Assembly (NCBI RefSeq): GCF_002019635.1
Contig: NZ_KV917371.1
Span: forward strand, 1,532,001 to 1,596,000
Length of the DNA: 64,000 bases
Direction of reading: 5' to 3'
Source: Metabacillus halosaccharovorans
Lineage (GTDB): Bacteria > Bacillota > Bacilli > Bacillales > Bacillaceae
The notes under the pieces are model-generated. The model saw only the letters and a list, made by a program, of their open reading frames with translations, was not told where the DNA came from and did no database searches. Of the stretch, positions 16,520 to 25,777 are shown one piece after another (position 1 is the stretch's first letter; each line of letters starts with the position of its first letter). The position numbers were made by a program, and so were the translations under genes.

Positions 16520-16778
16520 ATGTATAGGAAATGAACGGTGAAAAGGAATAGTAGTTAGTAAAAATGTGTTCAGAGAGTTGACGGGTGGTGTGAGTCAATC
16601 AATTTTTGCTAATGAACTCACCTTTGAGTTACAAATGTGAACACCGCTTAAGGTAAAGTAATATTTGTCGTCGATCCACGTTACGGATGTCAAAGTGGGC
16701 ATAATAACACTATGCCAAAGTTGGGTGGTACCACGGGAATTAAGCCTCTCGTCCCTATTTGGGATGTGGGGTTTTTTT
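16520..16778 (+). promoter_or_regulatory. T-box leader of leuS (Leu, CUC specifier)
   Basis: tRNA-sensing leader. Stem I contains the AGTA box (near 16549-16553) and, on its 3' side, GAACTCACC with specifier CTC (16617-16619) for leucine. The conserved T-box GGGTGGTACCACGGG lies at 16723-16737; its TGGT would pair with ACCA of tRNA-Leu. A terminator follows at 16745-16778. A weak promoter (TTGCAT near 16482, TATAAAAT near 16503) lies upstream. Confidence 0.93.
16745..16778 (+). terminator. T-box conditional terminator
   Basis: CCTCTCGTCCC (16745-16755) pairs with GGGATGTGGGG (16761-16771) through GC and GT pairs, followed by seven T residues. Confidence 0.9.
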
Positions 16779-16807
16779 GATTTTTTGAATTGGTAGTTGA
16801 ATCTGAA

Positions 16808-16921
16808 GTCAGCCTTTCAGAGGTTATAAGCCACTACTGAATGGAAGGTGAAAAAACCTTCTATTCAGTAGCGTCTTATTGCCCTAGGTTGGCCAAAGTG
16901 CCTCCACCTTTATTTAAAGCT
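16808..16921. repeat. Hairpin repeat element in the leuS leader
   Basis: Extragenic element with a central 16-bp hairpin (16834-16849 with 16856-16871, one G-T pair) followed by GCGTCTTATTGCCCTAGG. The element at 39308-39430 upstream of trmB has the same 3' block and a hairpin of different sequence but the same geometry. It sits between the T-box terminator and the leuS start, so it is part of the full-length leuS mRNA. Confidence 0.75.
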
Positions 16922-16984
16922 TTGACCCGTTCAACCGGTTTAATATATATAATGAAAGAATGAGATTTAAGGAGGAAAATACAG

Positions 16985-19399
16985 ATGAGCTTCAATCATC
17001 AAGAGATTGAAAAAAAATGGCAAGATCATTGGCTACATAACAAGACATTTAAAACAACAGAGGATACAGACAAGCCGAAGTTTTACGCGCTTGACATGTT
17101 TCCATATCCATCTGGTGCAGGCCTTCATGTAGGTCACCCTGAAGGATATACAGCTACTGATATTTTATCCCGTATGAAACGCATGCAGGGCTACAATGTT
17201 CTTCACCCTATGGGATGGGATGCATTTGGATTGCCTGCTGAGCAATATGCGCTTGATACAGGAAATGATCCTGCAGAATTTACAAAACAAAATATTGATA
17301 ACTTCAGAAGACAAATTCAAGCACTTGGTTTTTCTTATGATTGGGACCGCGAAGTAAATACAACAGATCCTGAATACTATAAGTGGACACAATGGATCTT
17401 CTTGCAGCTTTATAAAAAAGGTCTTGCTTATGTAGATGAAGTGCCTGTAAACTGGTGCCCTGCTTTAGGAACAGTTTTAGCAAATGAAGAGGTTATTGAT
17501 GGAAAAAGTGAACGAGGAGGACACCCTGTTGAACGTCGTCCAATGAAGCAGTGGATGTTAAGAATTACAGCCTATGCTGATCGTTTATTAGAAGATTTAG
17601 AAGATGTTGATTGGCCGGAGAGCATTAAGGATATGCAACGTAACTGGATTGGTCGCTCTGAAGGGGCACATGTAACTTTCGAGATTGACGGTCATGATGA
17701 AACATTCACTGTTTTCACAACTCGCCCTGATACATTATTTGGTGCTACTTATGCAGTATTAGCTCCTGAACACAGCTTTATTGAAAAGATTACAACACAT
17801 GATCAAAAAGATACAGTTGAAGCTTATATTGATCAAGTAAAACATAAAAGTGATTTAGAACGTACTGAGCTTTCAAAAGAAAAAACAGGTGTATTCACTG
17901 GTGCATATGCGATTAATCCTGTAAACAGTGAAAAAATGCCGATCTGGATTGCTGATTATGTTCTTGTAACTTATGGTACAGGTGCAATCATGGCGGTACC
18001 TGCTCATGATGAGCGTGACTATGAATTTGCAGTAAAGTTTGATCTTCCGATTAAAGAAGTTGTTAGCGGTGGAGATGTAACGAAAGAAGCGTATACTGGT
18101 GACGGTGAACATGTAAACTCTGATTTCTTAAACGGACTAGGAAAGCAAGAAGCGATCGAAAAAGCAATTGCTTGGCTTGAAGAAAACAATAAAGGTGAGA
18201 AGAAGGTAACATACCGCCTCCGTGATTGGTTATTCAGCCGTCAACGTTATTGGGGTGAGCCGATTCCAATTATCCATTGGGAAGATGGCACAATGTCAGC
18301 TGTTCCTGAAGAAGAGCTTCCACTTGTTTTACCAAAAACAACAGAAATCAGACCATCTGGAACAGGTGAATCACCACTTGCGATTATTGAAGACTTCGTA
18401 AATGTTGTTGACCCTGAAACAGGTAAAAAAGGTCGTCGTGAAACTAATACAATGCCACAATGGGCAGGAAGCTGCTGGTATTACCTGCGTTATATCGATC
18501 CAAAAAACAGTGAAGCATTAGCAGATGATGAGAAGCTTAAGCAATGGCTGCCTGTGGATATTTATATCGGTGGAGCAGAGCATGCAGTTCTTCACTTACT
18601 ATACGCTCGTTTCTGGCATAAGTTTTTATATGATATTGGTGTTGTTCCAACAAAAGAACCATTCCAAAAGCTATTTAACCAAGGAATGATTCTTGGTGAG
18701 AACAATGAAAAAATGAGTAAATCAAAAGGAAATGTTGTAAATCCTGATGAAATCGTTGGCTCACATGGTGCCGATACACTTCGCTTATACGAAATGTTCA
18801 TGGGACCATTGGAAGCTTCTATTGCATGGTCAACAACAGGCCTTGATGGAGCAAGACGTTTCTTAGATCGTGTGTGGCGCTTGATTATCGAAGACAATGG
18901 AGAAGTAAGTCCAAAGATTGTGGATGAATCAAGTGATACACTTGAACGCGTCTATCACCAAACCGTTAAAAAAGTAACTGAAGACTTAGAAGGCTTACGA
19001 TTTAACACAGCCATTTCTCAGCTGATGGTGTTCATTAATGAAGCATACAAAACAACTGTCCTGCCAAAAGAATATGTAGAAGGTTTTGTGAAATTACTAT
19101 CTCCAATTGTTCCGCATTTAGCCGAAGAGCTATGGAGTAAGCTTGGTCATGACACAACCATTTCTTACGAAGCATGGCCAGCATTTGACGAAGCAAAACT
19201 AGTAGAAAACGAAGTGGAAATCGTCGTACAAGTAAACGGAAAAGTTCGCGCAAAACTTTTAGTTGCCAAAGATGTAACAAAAGATCAGTTGGAGCAAATT
19301 GCTCTTGAAGATGATCGTGTGAAAGATCAAATTGAAGGAAAAACAATTCGTAAAGTTATTGCAGTACCAGGCAAGCTGGTAAATATTGTTGCAAATTAA
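16985..19399 (+). CDS. leuS: Leucyl-tRNA synthetase
   Basis: Class I aminoacyl-tRNA synthetase of 804 residues that charges tRNA-Leu. It has the HIGH-type motif HVGH (about residues 48-51), the CP1 editing domain with [12 protein letters not shown] and HDERD, a zinc-region-like segment, and KMSKSKGN near residue 576. Length equals that of B. subtilis LeuS (804). AAGGAGG is 8 nt before the ATG. Expression is controlled by the upstream T-box. A factor-independent terminator follows at 19412. Confidence 0.99.
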   Translation: MSFNHQEIEKKWQDHWLHNKTFKTTEDTDKPKFYALDMFPYPSGAGLHVGHPEGYTATDILSRMKRMQGYNVLHPMGWDAFGLPAEQYALDTGNDPAEFTKQNIDNFRRQIQALGFSYDWDREVNTTDPEYYKWTQWIFLQLYKKGLAYVDEVPVNWCPALGTVLANEEVIDGKSERGGHPVERRPMKQWMLRITAYADRLLEDLEDVDWPESIKDMQRNWIGRSEGAHVTFEIDGHDETFTVFTTRPDTLFGATYAVLAPEHSFIEKITTHDQKDTVEAYIDQVKHKSDLERTELSKEKTGVFTGAYAINPVNSEKMPIWIADYVLVTYGTGAIMAVPAHDERDYEFAVKFDLPIKEVVSGGDVTKEAYTGDGEHVNSDFLNGLGKQEAIEKAIAWLEENNKGEKKVTYRLRDWLFSRQRYWGEPIPIIHWEDGTMSAVPEEELPLVLPKTTEIRPSGTGESPLAIIEDFVNVVDPETGKKGRRETNTMPQWAGSCWYYLRYIDPKNSEALADDEKLKQWLPVDIYIGGAEHAVLHLLYARFWHKFLYDIGVVPTKEPFQKLFNQGMILGENNEKMSKSKGNVVNPDEIVGSHGADTLRLYEMFMGPLEASIAWSTTGLDGARRFLDRVWRLIIEDNGEVSPKIVDESSDTLERVYHQTVKKVTEDLEGLRFNTAISQLMVFINEAYKTTVLPKEYVEGFVKLLSPIVPHLAEELWSKLGHDTTISYEAWPAFDEAKLVENEVEIVVQVNGKVRAKLLVAKDVTKDQLEQIALEDDRVKDQIEGKTIRKVIAVPGKLVNIVAN

Positions 19400-19411
19400 T
19401 TATAGCTAGGT

Positions 19412-19443
19412 AAGCCGACTCTTGGAAAAGAGTCGGCTTTTAT
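19412..19443 (+). terminator. leuS terminator
   Basis: Eleven-bp perfect stem AAGCCGACTCT (19412-19422) with AGAGTCGGCTT (19429-19439), then TTTAT. Confidence 0.92.
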
Positions 19444-19483
19444 ATTGGGAGAAATATATACAGTATTGGTAGGGAATATGAAA

Positions 19484-19862
19484 TGATACCGTAATCATAC
19501 AAGAAAGTGATCGAATTAAAATAAAAGTTGGTTGAAAAAATCGAAATGTTACCGTAATCATACAAGAAAGTGATCGAATCGAAATAAAAGTTGGTTGAAA
19601 AACAAAGAAAAGTGGTTGAATCAGGTGGTGAGAGTAAGGAGTTGGTTGAAAAAATCGAAATGTTACCGTAATCATACAAGAAAGTGATCGAATCGAAATA
19701 AAAGTTGGTTGAAAAACAAAGAAAAGTGGTTGAATCAGGTGGTGAGAGTAAGGAGTTGGTTGAAAAAAGTGAAATGATACCGTAATCATACAAGAAAGTG
19801 ATCGAATTAAAATAAAAGTTGGTTAAAAAACAAGAAAATGTGCTTGAATCAGAAGGTGGGAG
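19484..19862. repeat. 114-bp tandem repeat built from ~20-nt phrases, copy B
   Basis: Period 114 bp: units start at 19527, 19641 and 19755. The first two are almost identical; a diverged unit and part of another flank them. Each 114-bp unit divides into five phrases of 21, 22, 20, 22 and 29 nt beginning GTTGGTTGAA, GTTACCGTAATCA, GTGATCGAAT, GTTGGTTGAA and GTGGTTGAATCAGG. The same phrases and order occur at 10388-10588. The region lies between the leuS terminator and ytwF and shows no credible gene. Confidence 0.92.
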
Positions 19863-19973
19863 TACACTATCTTCAATAATAGAGAACATATTATCGCCGA
19901 AGCTTCCCAAAACTAGCACCACCGCCCCTCACTTTGATATAATGCAACTATTAAATCTGAAAGGGTGTACAAG

Positions 19974-20294
19974 ATGTACGAAATGAAAGAAATAACAGCT
20001 GAAGAAGTGCAACGCAAGTTAGAAAATGGTGAGAACATTGAATTAATTGATGTTCGTGAAGATGATGAAGTAGAAGCTGGAATGATTCCACAAGCACGCC
20101 ATATTCGTATGAATGATATTCCGGAGCAGCTTGATGCGCTTGATAAGGACAAAGAAACGATTTTCATTTGCCGTTCTGGTGGACGCAGTGCAAATGTATG
20201 TGCTTATTTACAGGATAAAGGTTATGATGTTGTGAACATGGTAGGCGGAATGCTTGATTATAAAGGTAAAACAAAGCCAAAGAGTGAACTTTAA
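19974..20294 (+). CDS. ytwF: Rhodanese-like sulfurtransferase YtwF
   Basis: Single-domain rhodanese of 106 residues, like B. subtilis YtwF. The active-site loop is CRSGGRS, whose Cys carries persulfide sulfur; ELIDVREDDEVEAGMIPQARHI is the conserved N-terminal signature. I chose the ATG at 19974, with AAAGGG 8 nt upstream, over a GTG nine bases earlier that overlaps the ribosome site. Sulfur donor and acceptor are unknown. A bidirectional terminator follows. Confidence 0.9.
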   Translation: MYEMKEITAEEVQRKLENGENIELIDVREDDEVEAGMIPQARHIRMNDIPEQLDALDKDKETIFICRSGGRSANVCAYLQDKGYDVVNMVGGMLDYKGKTKPKSEL

Positions 20295-20302
20295 GTTCAA
20301 AA

Positions 20303-20340
20303 ATAAACGTGCTTGTCCAAAAGACGAGCACGTTTATCTT
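20303..20340. terminator. Bidirectional terminator ytwF/cse60
   Basis: ATAAACGTGCTTGTC (20303-20317) pairs with GACGAGCACGTTTAT (20323-20337) with one G-T pair; it lies between converging genes. Confidence 0.9.
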
Positions 20341-20522
20341 TTTTCATGATAAATAATGAGGGCTGAGTAACAATAAATTTGCTCACCATCTTCATCCGTA
20401 GAAAAAGCAACATTGTATTTAATATCTCTTATTTGATTTTCCTCAAGCTCCTCTAAAAATTCATTGATTTCTTCTTCTAAGTCTTTTTCATGTTCTTCAT
20501 CAAATAATGCAACCTTTAACAT
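20334..20522 (-). CDS. cse60: Sporulation protein Cse60 family
   Basis: A 62-residue acidic protein beginning MLKVALFDEEHEKDLEEEINEFL and ending QIYCYSALIIYHEKR. The layout (short beta strand, acidic helix, DIKYNVAF strand, IYCYSA strand) fits Cse60/YteV, a small protein made under sigma-E in the B. subtilis mother cell. The recognition is from memory of the family; its biochemical function is not known. AAAGGATG lies 9 nt upstream of the ATG. I could not pick out a convincing sigma-E promoter. Confidence 0.7.
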   Translation of the reverse strand: MLKVALFDEEHEKDLEEEINEFLEELEENQIRDIKYNVAFSTDEDGEQIYCYSALIIYHEKR

Positions 20523-20632
20523 ATGTTGTCACATCCTTTTGAAAATACTAGTTACCTACACTATATTAGGCTTCATCCTTGTGTATACCTAGTTTTTGAA
20601 AAAGAAAAGTCAAAGACAATCAAATATCATTA

Positions 20633-21904
20633 TTATCTGACGGAATTAGCGTGTAAAGCTGCATTTGTTCCGGCCAGACGACCTGTTACAAGAGCAGATG
20701 TAATATTATAACCACCTGTATATCCGTGTATATCTAGAATTTCTCCGCAAAAATATAAGCCATCTATTAATTTTGAGGCCATTTCTTTTGGATGGATTTC
20801 CTTAACAGATACACCGCCACCGGTTACAAATGCTTTTTCAATTGACAATGTTCCATGAACCTGAAACTGAAATTGTTTGCAATCTTTCACAAATAAGCGA
20901 AGTTTTTCATTTGAAAGATTATCATAAGTAATGAGTGGATCTATCTCATTTTTCTCTAATAAAAATAATAAATATCGCTCAGGTAATAATCCTTTAAGGA
21001 CATTTTTGATTGCTTTTTTAGCATCCGATTTTAAATCTTTAACAATTGATTGGAACAGCTGCTCTTCATTTGTGTCAGGTATAGCATCAATGCTGACAGT
21101 GATTGCATTTGTTTTGTATTTTTTCATCGCCTTCACAACATATTGACTACATCTAAGGACAGCAGGACCTGATATACCGAAATGGGTAAAAATCATATCC
21201 ATTTTATGAGTGATGATCGCTTTTCCCTTTGGATTTAGCACGCTTAATGCAACATCGCGGAGAGAAAGTCCTTGAAGTGTTTTCTCTTGGATAAATGGTT
21301 CATTTGAAGTAATAGGAACCTCTGTTGGAAACAGCTCCGTAATCGTATGACCTGCTTTTTCCGCCCAAGCGTACCCGTCACCTGTGCTTCCGGTGTGTGG
21401 CACACTCTTGCCTCCAACAGCAAGCACAATAGATTTAGTTAAAAGGGTTTCACCGTTAATTAATTCAACACTTTGTACCTGATTTTCATGATAATGAACA
21501 TCTCTAACTGGTTCGTTTGTTCTCACTTCGACATTTAGTCGTTTTAATTCACTAATTAAGGCATCAACGACTGATTGGGCCTTGTCTGTGACAGGAAACA
21601 TACGACCATGATCTTCTTCTTTTAATTGAATACCTAAGTTTTCAAAGAATAAAATAATATCCTCATTACTAAATTCAGAGAATGCACTATAGAGGAAGCG
21701 TCCATTACCTGGTATGTGCTTGATGATTTCATCAATCGGCAGCCGGTTTGTCACATTACAACGGCCACCTCCTGAGATTGCTAATTTTCTACCTAATTTG
21801 TTTCCTTTATCTATGAGGAGAACCTTTGCCTTTTTCTCACCTGCTGCAATTGCAGCCATCAAACCTGAAGGACCTCCGCCAATTACGACTACATCATATG
21901 TCAT
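20633..21904 (-). CDS. ytfP: HI0933-type FAD-dependent oxidoreductase YtfP
   Basis: Flavoprotein of 423 residues in the NAD(P)/FAD-dependent oxidoreductase (HI0933/YhiN) family. It has the N-terminal dinucleotide loop [34 protein letters not shown], and the C-terminal [17 protein letters not shown] motif that closes the FAD site. It matches B. subtilis YtfP in place and family. The substrate is unknown. It is divergent from ytgP. Confidence 0.9.
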   Translation of the reverse strand: MTYDVVVIGGGPSGLMAAIAAGEKKAKVLLIDKGNKLGRKLAISGGGRCNVTNRLPIDEIIKHIPGNGRFLYSAFSEFSNEDIILFFENLGIQLKEEDHGRMFPVTDKAQSVVDALISELKRLNVEVRTNEPVRDVHYHENQVQSVELINGETLLTKSIVLAVGGKSVPHTGSTGDGYAWAEKAGHTITELFPTEVPITSNEPFIQEKTLQGLSLRDVALSVLNPKGKAIITHKMDMIFTHFGISGPAVLRCSQYVVKAMKKYKTNAITVSIDAIPDTNEEQLFQSIVKDLKSDAKKAIKNVLKGLLPERYLLFLLEKNEIDPLITYDNLSNEKLRLFVKDCKQFQFQVHGTLSIEKAFVTGGGVSVKEIHPKEMASKLIDGLYFCGEILDIHGYTGGYNITSALVTGRLAGTNAALHANSVR

Positions 21905-22090
21905 TAATTTTTCACACCTTTATTTCTTCGTCTGCTTTAATATTATAGCTAAAGCTCTAGAAAGTAAAAACAAGATACGTTACTTTTTGTATAGAAGTTA
22001 TGAAACCATACAATGATGTGGTATACAAGAAGGTTTATGGTAAAATAGAAAAGTTGAATCTTCATAGAGAAGAATGGTGAATAAGAAAAT

Positions 22091-23725
22091 ATGTCAAATA
22101 AATTATTAAGAGGTACCTTTGTCTTAACACTAGGAACCTATATATCAAGAATATTGGGAATGATTTATTTAATTCCATTTGCGGCGATGGTCGGAACAAA
22201 TGGTGGGGGATTATTTCAAACTGGGTATGCCCAGTACACAATTTTCCTTAGTATAGCGACAGCGGGATTTCCAGCGGCTGTTTCCAAATTTGTATCGAAA
22301 TATAATGCAGTTGGTGACTATGAAACAAGCAGGAGAATGTTCAAAGCAGGTATTTTCGTCATGCTTGCAACAGGATTTATTGCTTTTGCCATTTTGTATA
22401 TGCTTGCACCTCAATTTGCGATCATGTCTCTTGCGGAAAACGAGCTTAACGGAATCACAGTTGAGGACGCAACACTTGTGATTCGGATGGTAAGTATCGC
22501 TCTTATTGTTGTTCCTTTAATGAGTTTAATTAGAGGATTCTTTCAAGGACATCAGTCAATGGGGCCAACAGCTGTATCGCAGGTTGTGGAACAATTAGTT
22601 AGGATCGTGTTTCTTTTAGCTTCAACATACTTAATAATGAATGTGCTAAATGGAGGGCTTGTTTTAGCAGTTGGCTATGCGACTTTTGCAGCCTTTGTTG
22701 GCGCAATTGGTGGATTAATCGTTCTGTTTATTTATTGGATTCGTCGAAAACATACACTTTTAGCCATGAAAGAAAATGTTGTGGAGACAGTATCTATGCC
22801 TTTAGGAAAAATGTTTAGAGAGGTATTTAGATATGCAGGTCCGTTTGTTTTTGTAGGCCTGGCCATCCCGATTTATAATTATATTGATACCGTTACGTTT
22901 AACAGAGCGATGCTACAAGTGGGAAATGACCAATCATACACAATGGATATGTATTCTGTACTGCTTTTGTATGTACCAAAACTTGTCATGATACCTGTTT
23001 CATTGGCTACCGCTTTTGGATTAACGTTAATTCCAACGATTACAGAGTCTTTTACGAATAATAACCGTACACTCCTGCATAAGCAAATTGATCAAACTTT
23101 GCAATTAATTATGCTGCTTGTTTTACCTGCGGTTGTAGGTCTTTCTATCTTAGCAGGACCCGCTTACAATGTATTTTATGCAGGTACTTCAGAAGAAGTT
23201 GGGAAGCAAATCTTAATGTGGTACGCACCAGTAGCATTGCTGTTTTCACTTTTTACAGTTAATGCTGCGATTCTGCAAGGATTAAATAAACAAAAACTTG
23301 CTGTCATTAGTTTAGTTATTGGAATTATTGTGAAGTTAGCTTTAAATACAACATTAATCGAGCTTTACGAAGGAGTAGGTTCGATCCTGGCAACAGCTGC
23401 AGGATATCTAGTTTCATTAATTTACGGGTTTGCGATGATTAAACGTCATTCAGGATATTCATTTAGGCTGTTAGTAAAAAGAACGGTTCTGATCTCTATG
23501 TTATGTATGTTTATGGGGTTAGCTGTTTCAGTTATACAATCCATATTAGGCATTTTTATCAACTATGCTGATGGAAGAACGAATGCGGTAATTGTAACGT
23601 GTGTTTCAGTAGCAATTGGAGGAGCAATTTACATATACTTAGCATACCGTTCACACCTCCTGGAAAAAATAATGGGCAACCGACTTAATCGTTTCTTACC
23701 GAAAAGGAGAAATCATGAGAATTGA
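22091..23725 (+). CDS. murJ: Lipid II flippase MurJ (YtgP)
   Basis: Polytopic membrane protein of 544 residues in the MOP flippase superfamily. B. subtilis YtgP is the functional MurJ, moving lipid II across the membrane for peptidoglycan synthesis. About 14 hydrophobic segments are visible, with the typical N-terminal LLRGTFVLTLGTYISRILG and PSL-type FPAAVSKFVSKY. The start follows GAAGAATGG weakly. The end overlaps the next gene, ytzG, by 11 bp, so the two are co-transcribed. Confidence 0.92.
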   Translation: MSNKLLRGTFVLTLGTYISRILGMIYLIPFAAMVGTNGGGLFQTGYAQYTIFLSIATAGFPAAVSKFVSKYNAVGDYETSRRMFKAGIFVMLATGFIAFAILYMLAPQFAIMSLAENELNGITVEDATLVIRMVSIALIVVPLMSLIRGFFQGHQSMGPTAVSQVVEQLVRIVFLLASTYLIMNVLNGGLVLAVGYATFAAFVGAIGGLIVLFIYWIRRKHTLLAMKENVVETVSMPLGKMFREVFRYAGPFVFVGLAIPIYNYIDTVTFNRAMLQVGNDQSYTMDMYSVLLLYVPKLVMIPVSLATAFGLTLIPTITESFTNNNRTLLHKQIDQTLQLIMLLVLPAVVGLSILAGPAYNVFYAGTSEEVGKQILMWYAPVALLFSLFTVNAAILQGLNKQKLAVISLVIGIIVKLALNTTLIELYEGVGSILATAAGYLVSLIYGFAMIKRHSGYSFRLLVKRTVLISMLCMFMGLAVSVIQSILGIFINYADGRTNAVIVTCVSVAIGGAIYIYLAYRSHLLEKIMGNRLNRFLPKRRNHEN

Positions 23726-24443
23726 CAAATTATTATCTAACATAGGCTTTGGGAGTCGAAAAGAAGTAAAGCAATTACTCAAAAAAGGAGTCGTAAAAAT
23801 AGATGGGCGGCCTGTAAAAGATCCAAAAACACATGTTGACCCTGATCAACAAGAAGTTATGGTAAATGAAGAGGTAGTTGAGTACAAAGAGTTTGTTTAT
23901 TTGCTCATGAATAAACCTGCAGGCTATTTATCAGCAACAGAAGATGAATACCAAGAAACAGTCATTGACCTATTGGAAATGGAGGATGCCGTCCTTCAAC
24001 CATTTCCAGTCGGCCGACTTGATAAAGATACAGAAGGATTACTGTTATTAACGAATGATGGACAACTTTCTCATCAACTTCTTTCACCGAAAAAACATGT
24101 TCCGAAAACCTATTACGCTGTCATTCTTGGTGAAGTAACAAATGATGATATCGCTGCATTTAAAAAAGGCGTAGAATTAGATGACGGGTATGTAACGAAG
24201 CCAGCTAATCTTGAGATTATATCGTCAGGAAATCAATCGACCATCCATGTGACAATCACAGAAGGGAAATTCCATCAAGTAAAAAGAATGTTTGAATCAG
24301 TAGGAAAAAAAGTTACGTATCTTAAAAGAATTTCGATGGGGCCAATTGTTCTGGATGAAGAAGAACTAAAAACAGGTGAATATAGAGAGCTAACTGAGGA
24401 AGAGGTTCAGATACTAAGAGAGGCAAAACCTATTGAACTATAG
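23715..24443 (+). CDS. ytzG: RsuA-family 16S rRNA pseudouridine synthase
   Basis: Pseudouridine synthase of 242 residues. An N-terminal S4 RNA-binding domain (MRIDKLLSNIGFGSRKEVKQ) is followed by the catalytic domain with PVGRLDKDTEGLLLLTND, whose Asp is the conserved catalytic residue, and GKFHQVKRMFE near the C-terminus. By family it should modify a uridine in small-subunit rRNA; B. subtilis YtzG is its counterpart. AAAAGGAG lies 7 nt before the ATG, inside the end of murJ. Confidence 0.92.
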   Translation: MRIDKLLSNIGFGSRKEVKQLLKKGVVKIDGRPVKDPKTHVDPDQQEVMVNEEVVEYKEFVYLLMNKPAGYLSATEDEYQETVIDLLEMEDAVLQPFPVGRLDKDTEGLLLLTNDGQLSHQLLSPKKHVPKTYYAVILGEVTNDDIAAFKKGVELDDGYVTKPANLEIISSGNQSTIHVTITEGKFHQVKRMFESVGKKVTYLKRISMGPIVLDEEELKTGEYRELTEEEVQILREAKPIEL

Positions 24444-24456
24444 TTAGCAAAAAAAG

Positions 24457-24486
24457 AGGAACCTTTTAACAGAAAGGTTCCTTTAT
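24457..24486 (+). terminator. murJ-ytzG terminator
   Basis: AGGAACCTTT (24457-24466) pairs with AAAGGTTCCT (24473-24482), then TTAT. Confidence 0.85.
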
Positions 24487-24518
24487 ATGTATAGGGATCT
24501 AATTTTTACACTTAAAAT

Positions 24519-24740
24519 TTAAGAAGACATCTTAACCTTTTTCTTTGTAGTGGCCCATTTACCTCTTGTTGGGCTGTGAACCAAATCGTTATATGCTAAC
24601 ACATTTAAGTCCCGCTGTATTGTTCTGGGTGTAATTCCAAATTCATCAACGAGTTGCTGTGTCGTCACAGTTCCCCGCTCATTTATAAACATGTAGACTG
24701 ATTTAATTCTGGTTAGCATACGGTTTGTTGAAGGTTTCAA
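24519..24740 (-). CDS. ytzE: Small DeoR-type regulator YtzE
   Basis: A 73-residue protein that is essentially only a DeoR-type helix-turn-helix: TTQQLVDEFGITPRTIQRDLNVLAYNDL. It lacks the sugar-phosphate-binding domain of full DeoR proteins, as does B. subtilis YtzE, so this is not a truncation. A TTG start at 24740 with AAGGAG 8 nt upstream gives LKPSTNRMLTRIKSVYMF, matching the known protein; the frame stays open to 24803 without a good ribosome site. Targets are unknown. Confidence 0.85.
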   Translation of the reverse strand: MKPSTNRMLTRIKSVYMFINERGTVTTQQLVDEFGITPRTIQRDLNVLAYNDLVHSPTRGKWATTKKKVKMSS

Positions 24741-25071
24741 AAAACCACTCCTTATCGTTTGATCGCACTGGCTATGCCTACTACAACCTTTCGATGACTG
24801 CAACTTCAGATGTCACTTCATACATATTTAGTTTTTGCGGTTAAACGTTACAACAATATTTTACACGATTTCGACAGAAATAATCCATAGAAAAGATTCA
24901 ATTTACACAATATTTACATATTAGTATGTTAAAAAGCTTGCACGCGCGTACTTAACACACTAAATCTATATGATTATTGTTCTGAATAGTATGACAATAA
25001 AATGAAAAAACTTCAAGTTTTTTGAATCTTTCTTAAGTTATTTTCGTATAAAAATTAAGGAGGAAAAGCAG
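24741..25071. other. Divergent intergenic region ytzE/ythP
   Basis: AT-rich, no credible gene. It should hold the promoters of ytzE (minus) and ythPQ (plus), but none is clear. A near-perfect inverted repeat AAAAAACTTCAAGTTTTTT lies at about 25005-25023. Confidence 0.5.
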
Positions 25072-25776
25072 ATGAGTATCTTAACTGTGAAGATTGAAGA
25101 AGCTGGTTATGATGAAAAGGCACCGGTGATTAAAGATATTGAATTTATCCTGAACAAAGGTGAAATGATTGGACTAATCGGACCAAATGGTGCTGGTAAG
25201 AGTACAACCATTAAGACATTACTAGGTGTTATGGAATATGTAAAAGGAACAGTAACAAAGCAAGATCAAAGCGTATATGCTTATATACCGGAAAAACCAA
25301 TTTTTTATGATCATTTGACATTATGGGAACATCTTGATTTAATCGCTTCCATCAATAGGATAGATGATAACGTATTAAATGAACGTGCTCATACATATTT
25401 GAAAACATTTAAAATGGAAAAGGTAAAACATGAAATGCCTGCTACTTTTTCTAAAGGGATGCAGCAGAAAGTGATGATCATCCAAGCATTGATTCTAAGG
25501 CCTGATTTTTATATTGTAGATGAGCCTTTTATCGGCCTTGATCCCAGTGCGATTAAGAAGTTTTTAATGATTATAGAAGAAGAAAGAAAACGAGGTGCAG
25601 GTGTATTAATGTGTACACATGTTCTTGATACAGCTGAAAAAATTTGTGATCGTTTTTTGCTTGTGTCAGAAGGGAAAATTGTTGCAAGAGGGACAGTTGA
25701 TGATATAAGAGAAAAGACAGGTTTAGAGAATGGATCATTATTAGATTGCTTTTATCTAATCGAAGAAGGTCTTTAA
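25072..25776 (+). CDS. ythP: ABC transporter ATPase YthP
   Basis: ATP-binding subunit (234 residues) of an ABC exporter. Walker A is GPNGAGKST (about residues 37-45), the signature is FSKGMQQKV, Walker B is FYIVDEP and the switch His lies in CTHVLDTAEK. AAGGAGGAAAA precedes the ATG. It ends one base before the permease gene ythQ starts, so the pair forms a single transporter. B. subtilis ythPQ are equivalents; the cargo is unknown. Confidence 0.92.
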   Translation: MSILTVKIEEAGYDEKAPVIKDIEFILNKGEMIGLIGPNGAGKSTTIKTLLGVMEYVKGTVTKQDQSVYAYIPEKPIFYDHLTLWEHLDLIASINRIDDNVLNERAHTYLKTFKMEKVKHEMPATFSKGMQQKVMIIQALILRPDFYIVDEPFIGLDPSAIKKFLMIIEEERKRGAGVLMCTHVLDTAEKICDRFLLVSEGKIVARGTVDDIREKTGLENGSLLDCFYLIEEGL

Positions 25777-25777
25777 G

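Noticed and set aside
19484-19862. CRISPR-like array
   Set aside because: Phrases are unequal and degenerate, spacers are not unique sequences, the longer period is a plain tandem duplication, and no cas gene is present.
19406-19922. Two minus-strand open frames of 127 and 160 codons with repeated peptide phrases
   Set aside because: They are translations of the 114-bp tandem repeat, lack ribosome sites and resemble no protein; the repetition comes from the DNA repeat.
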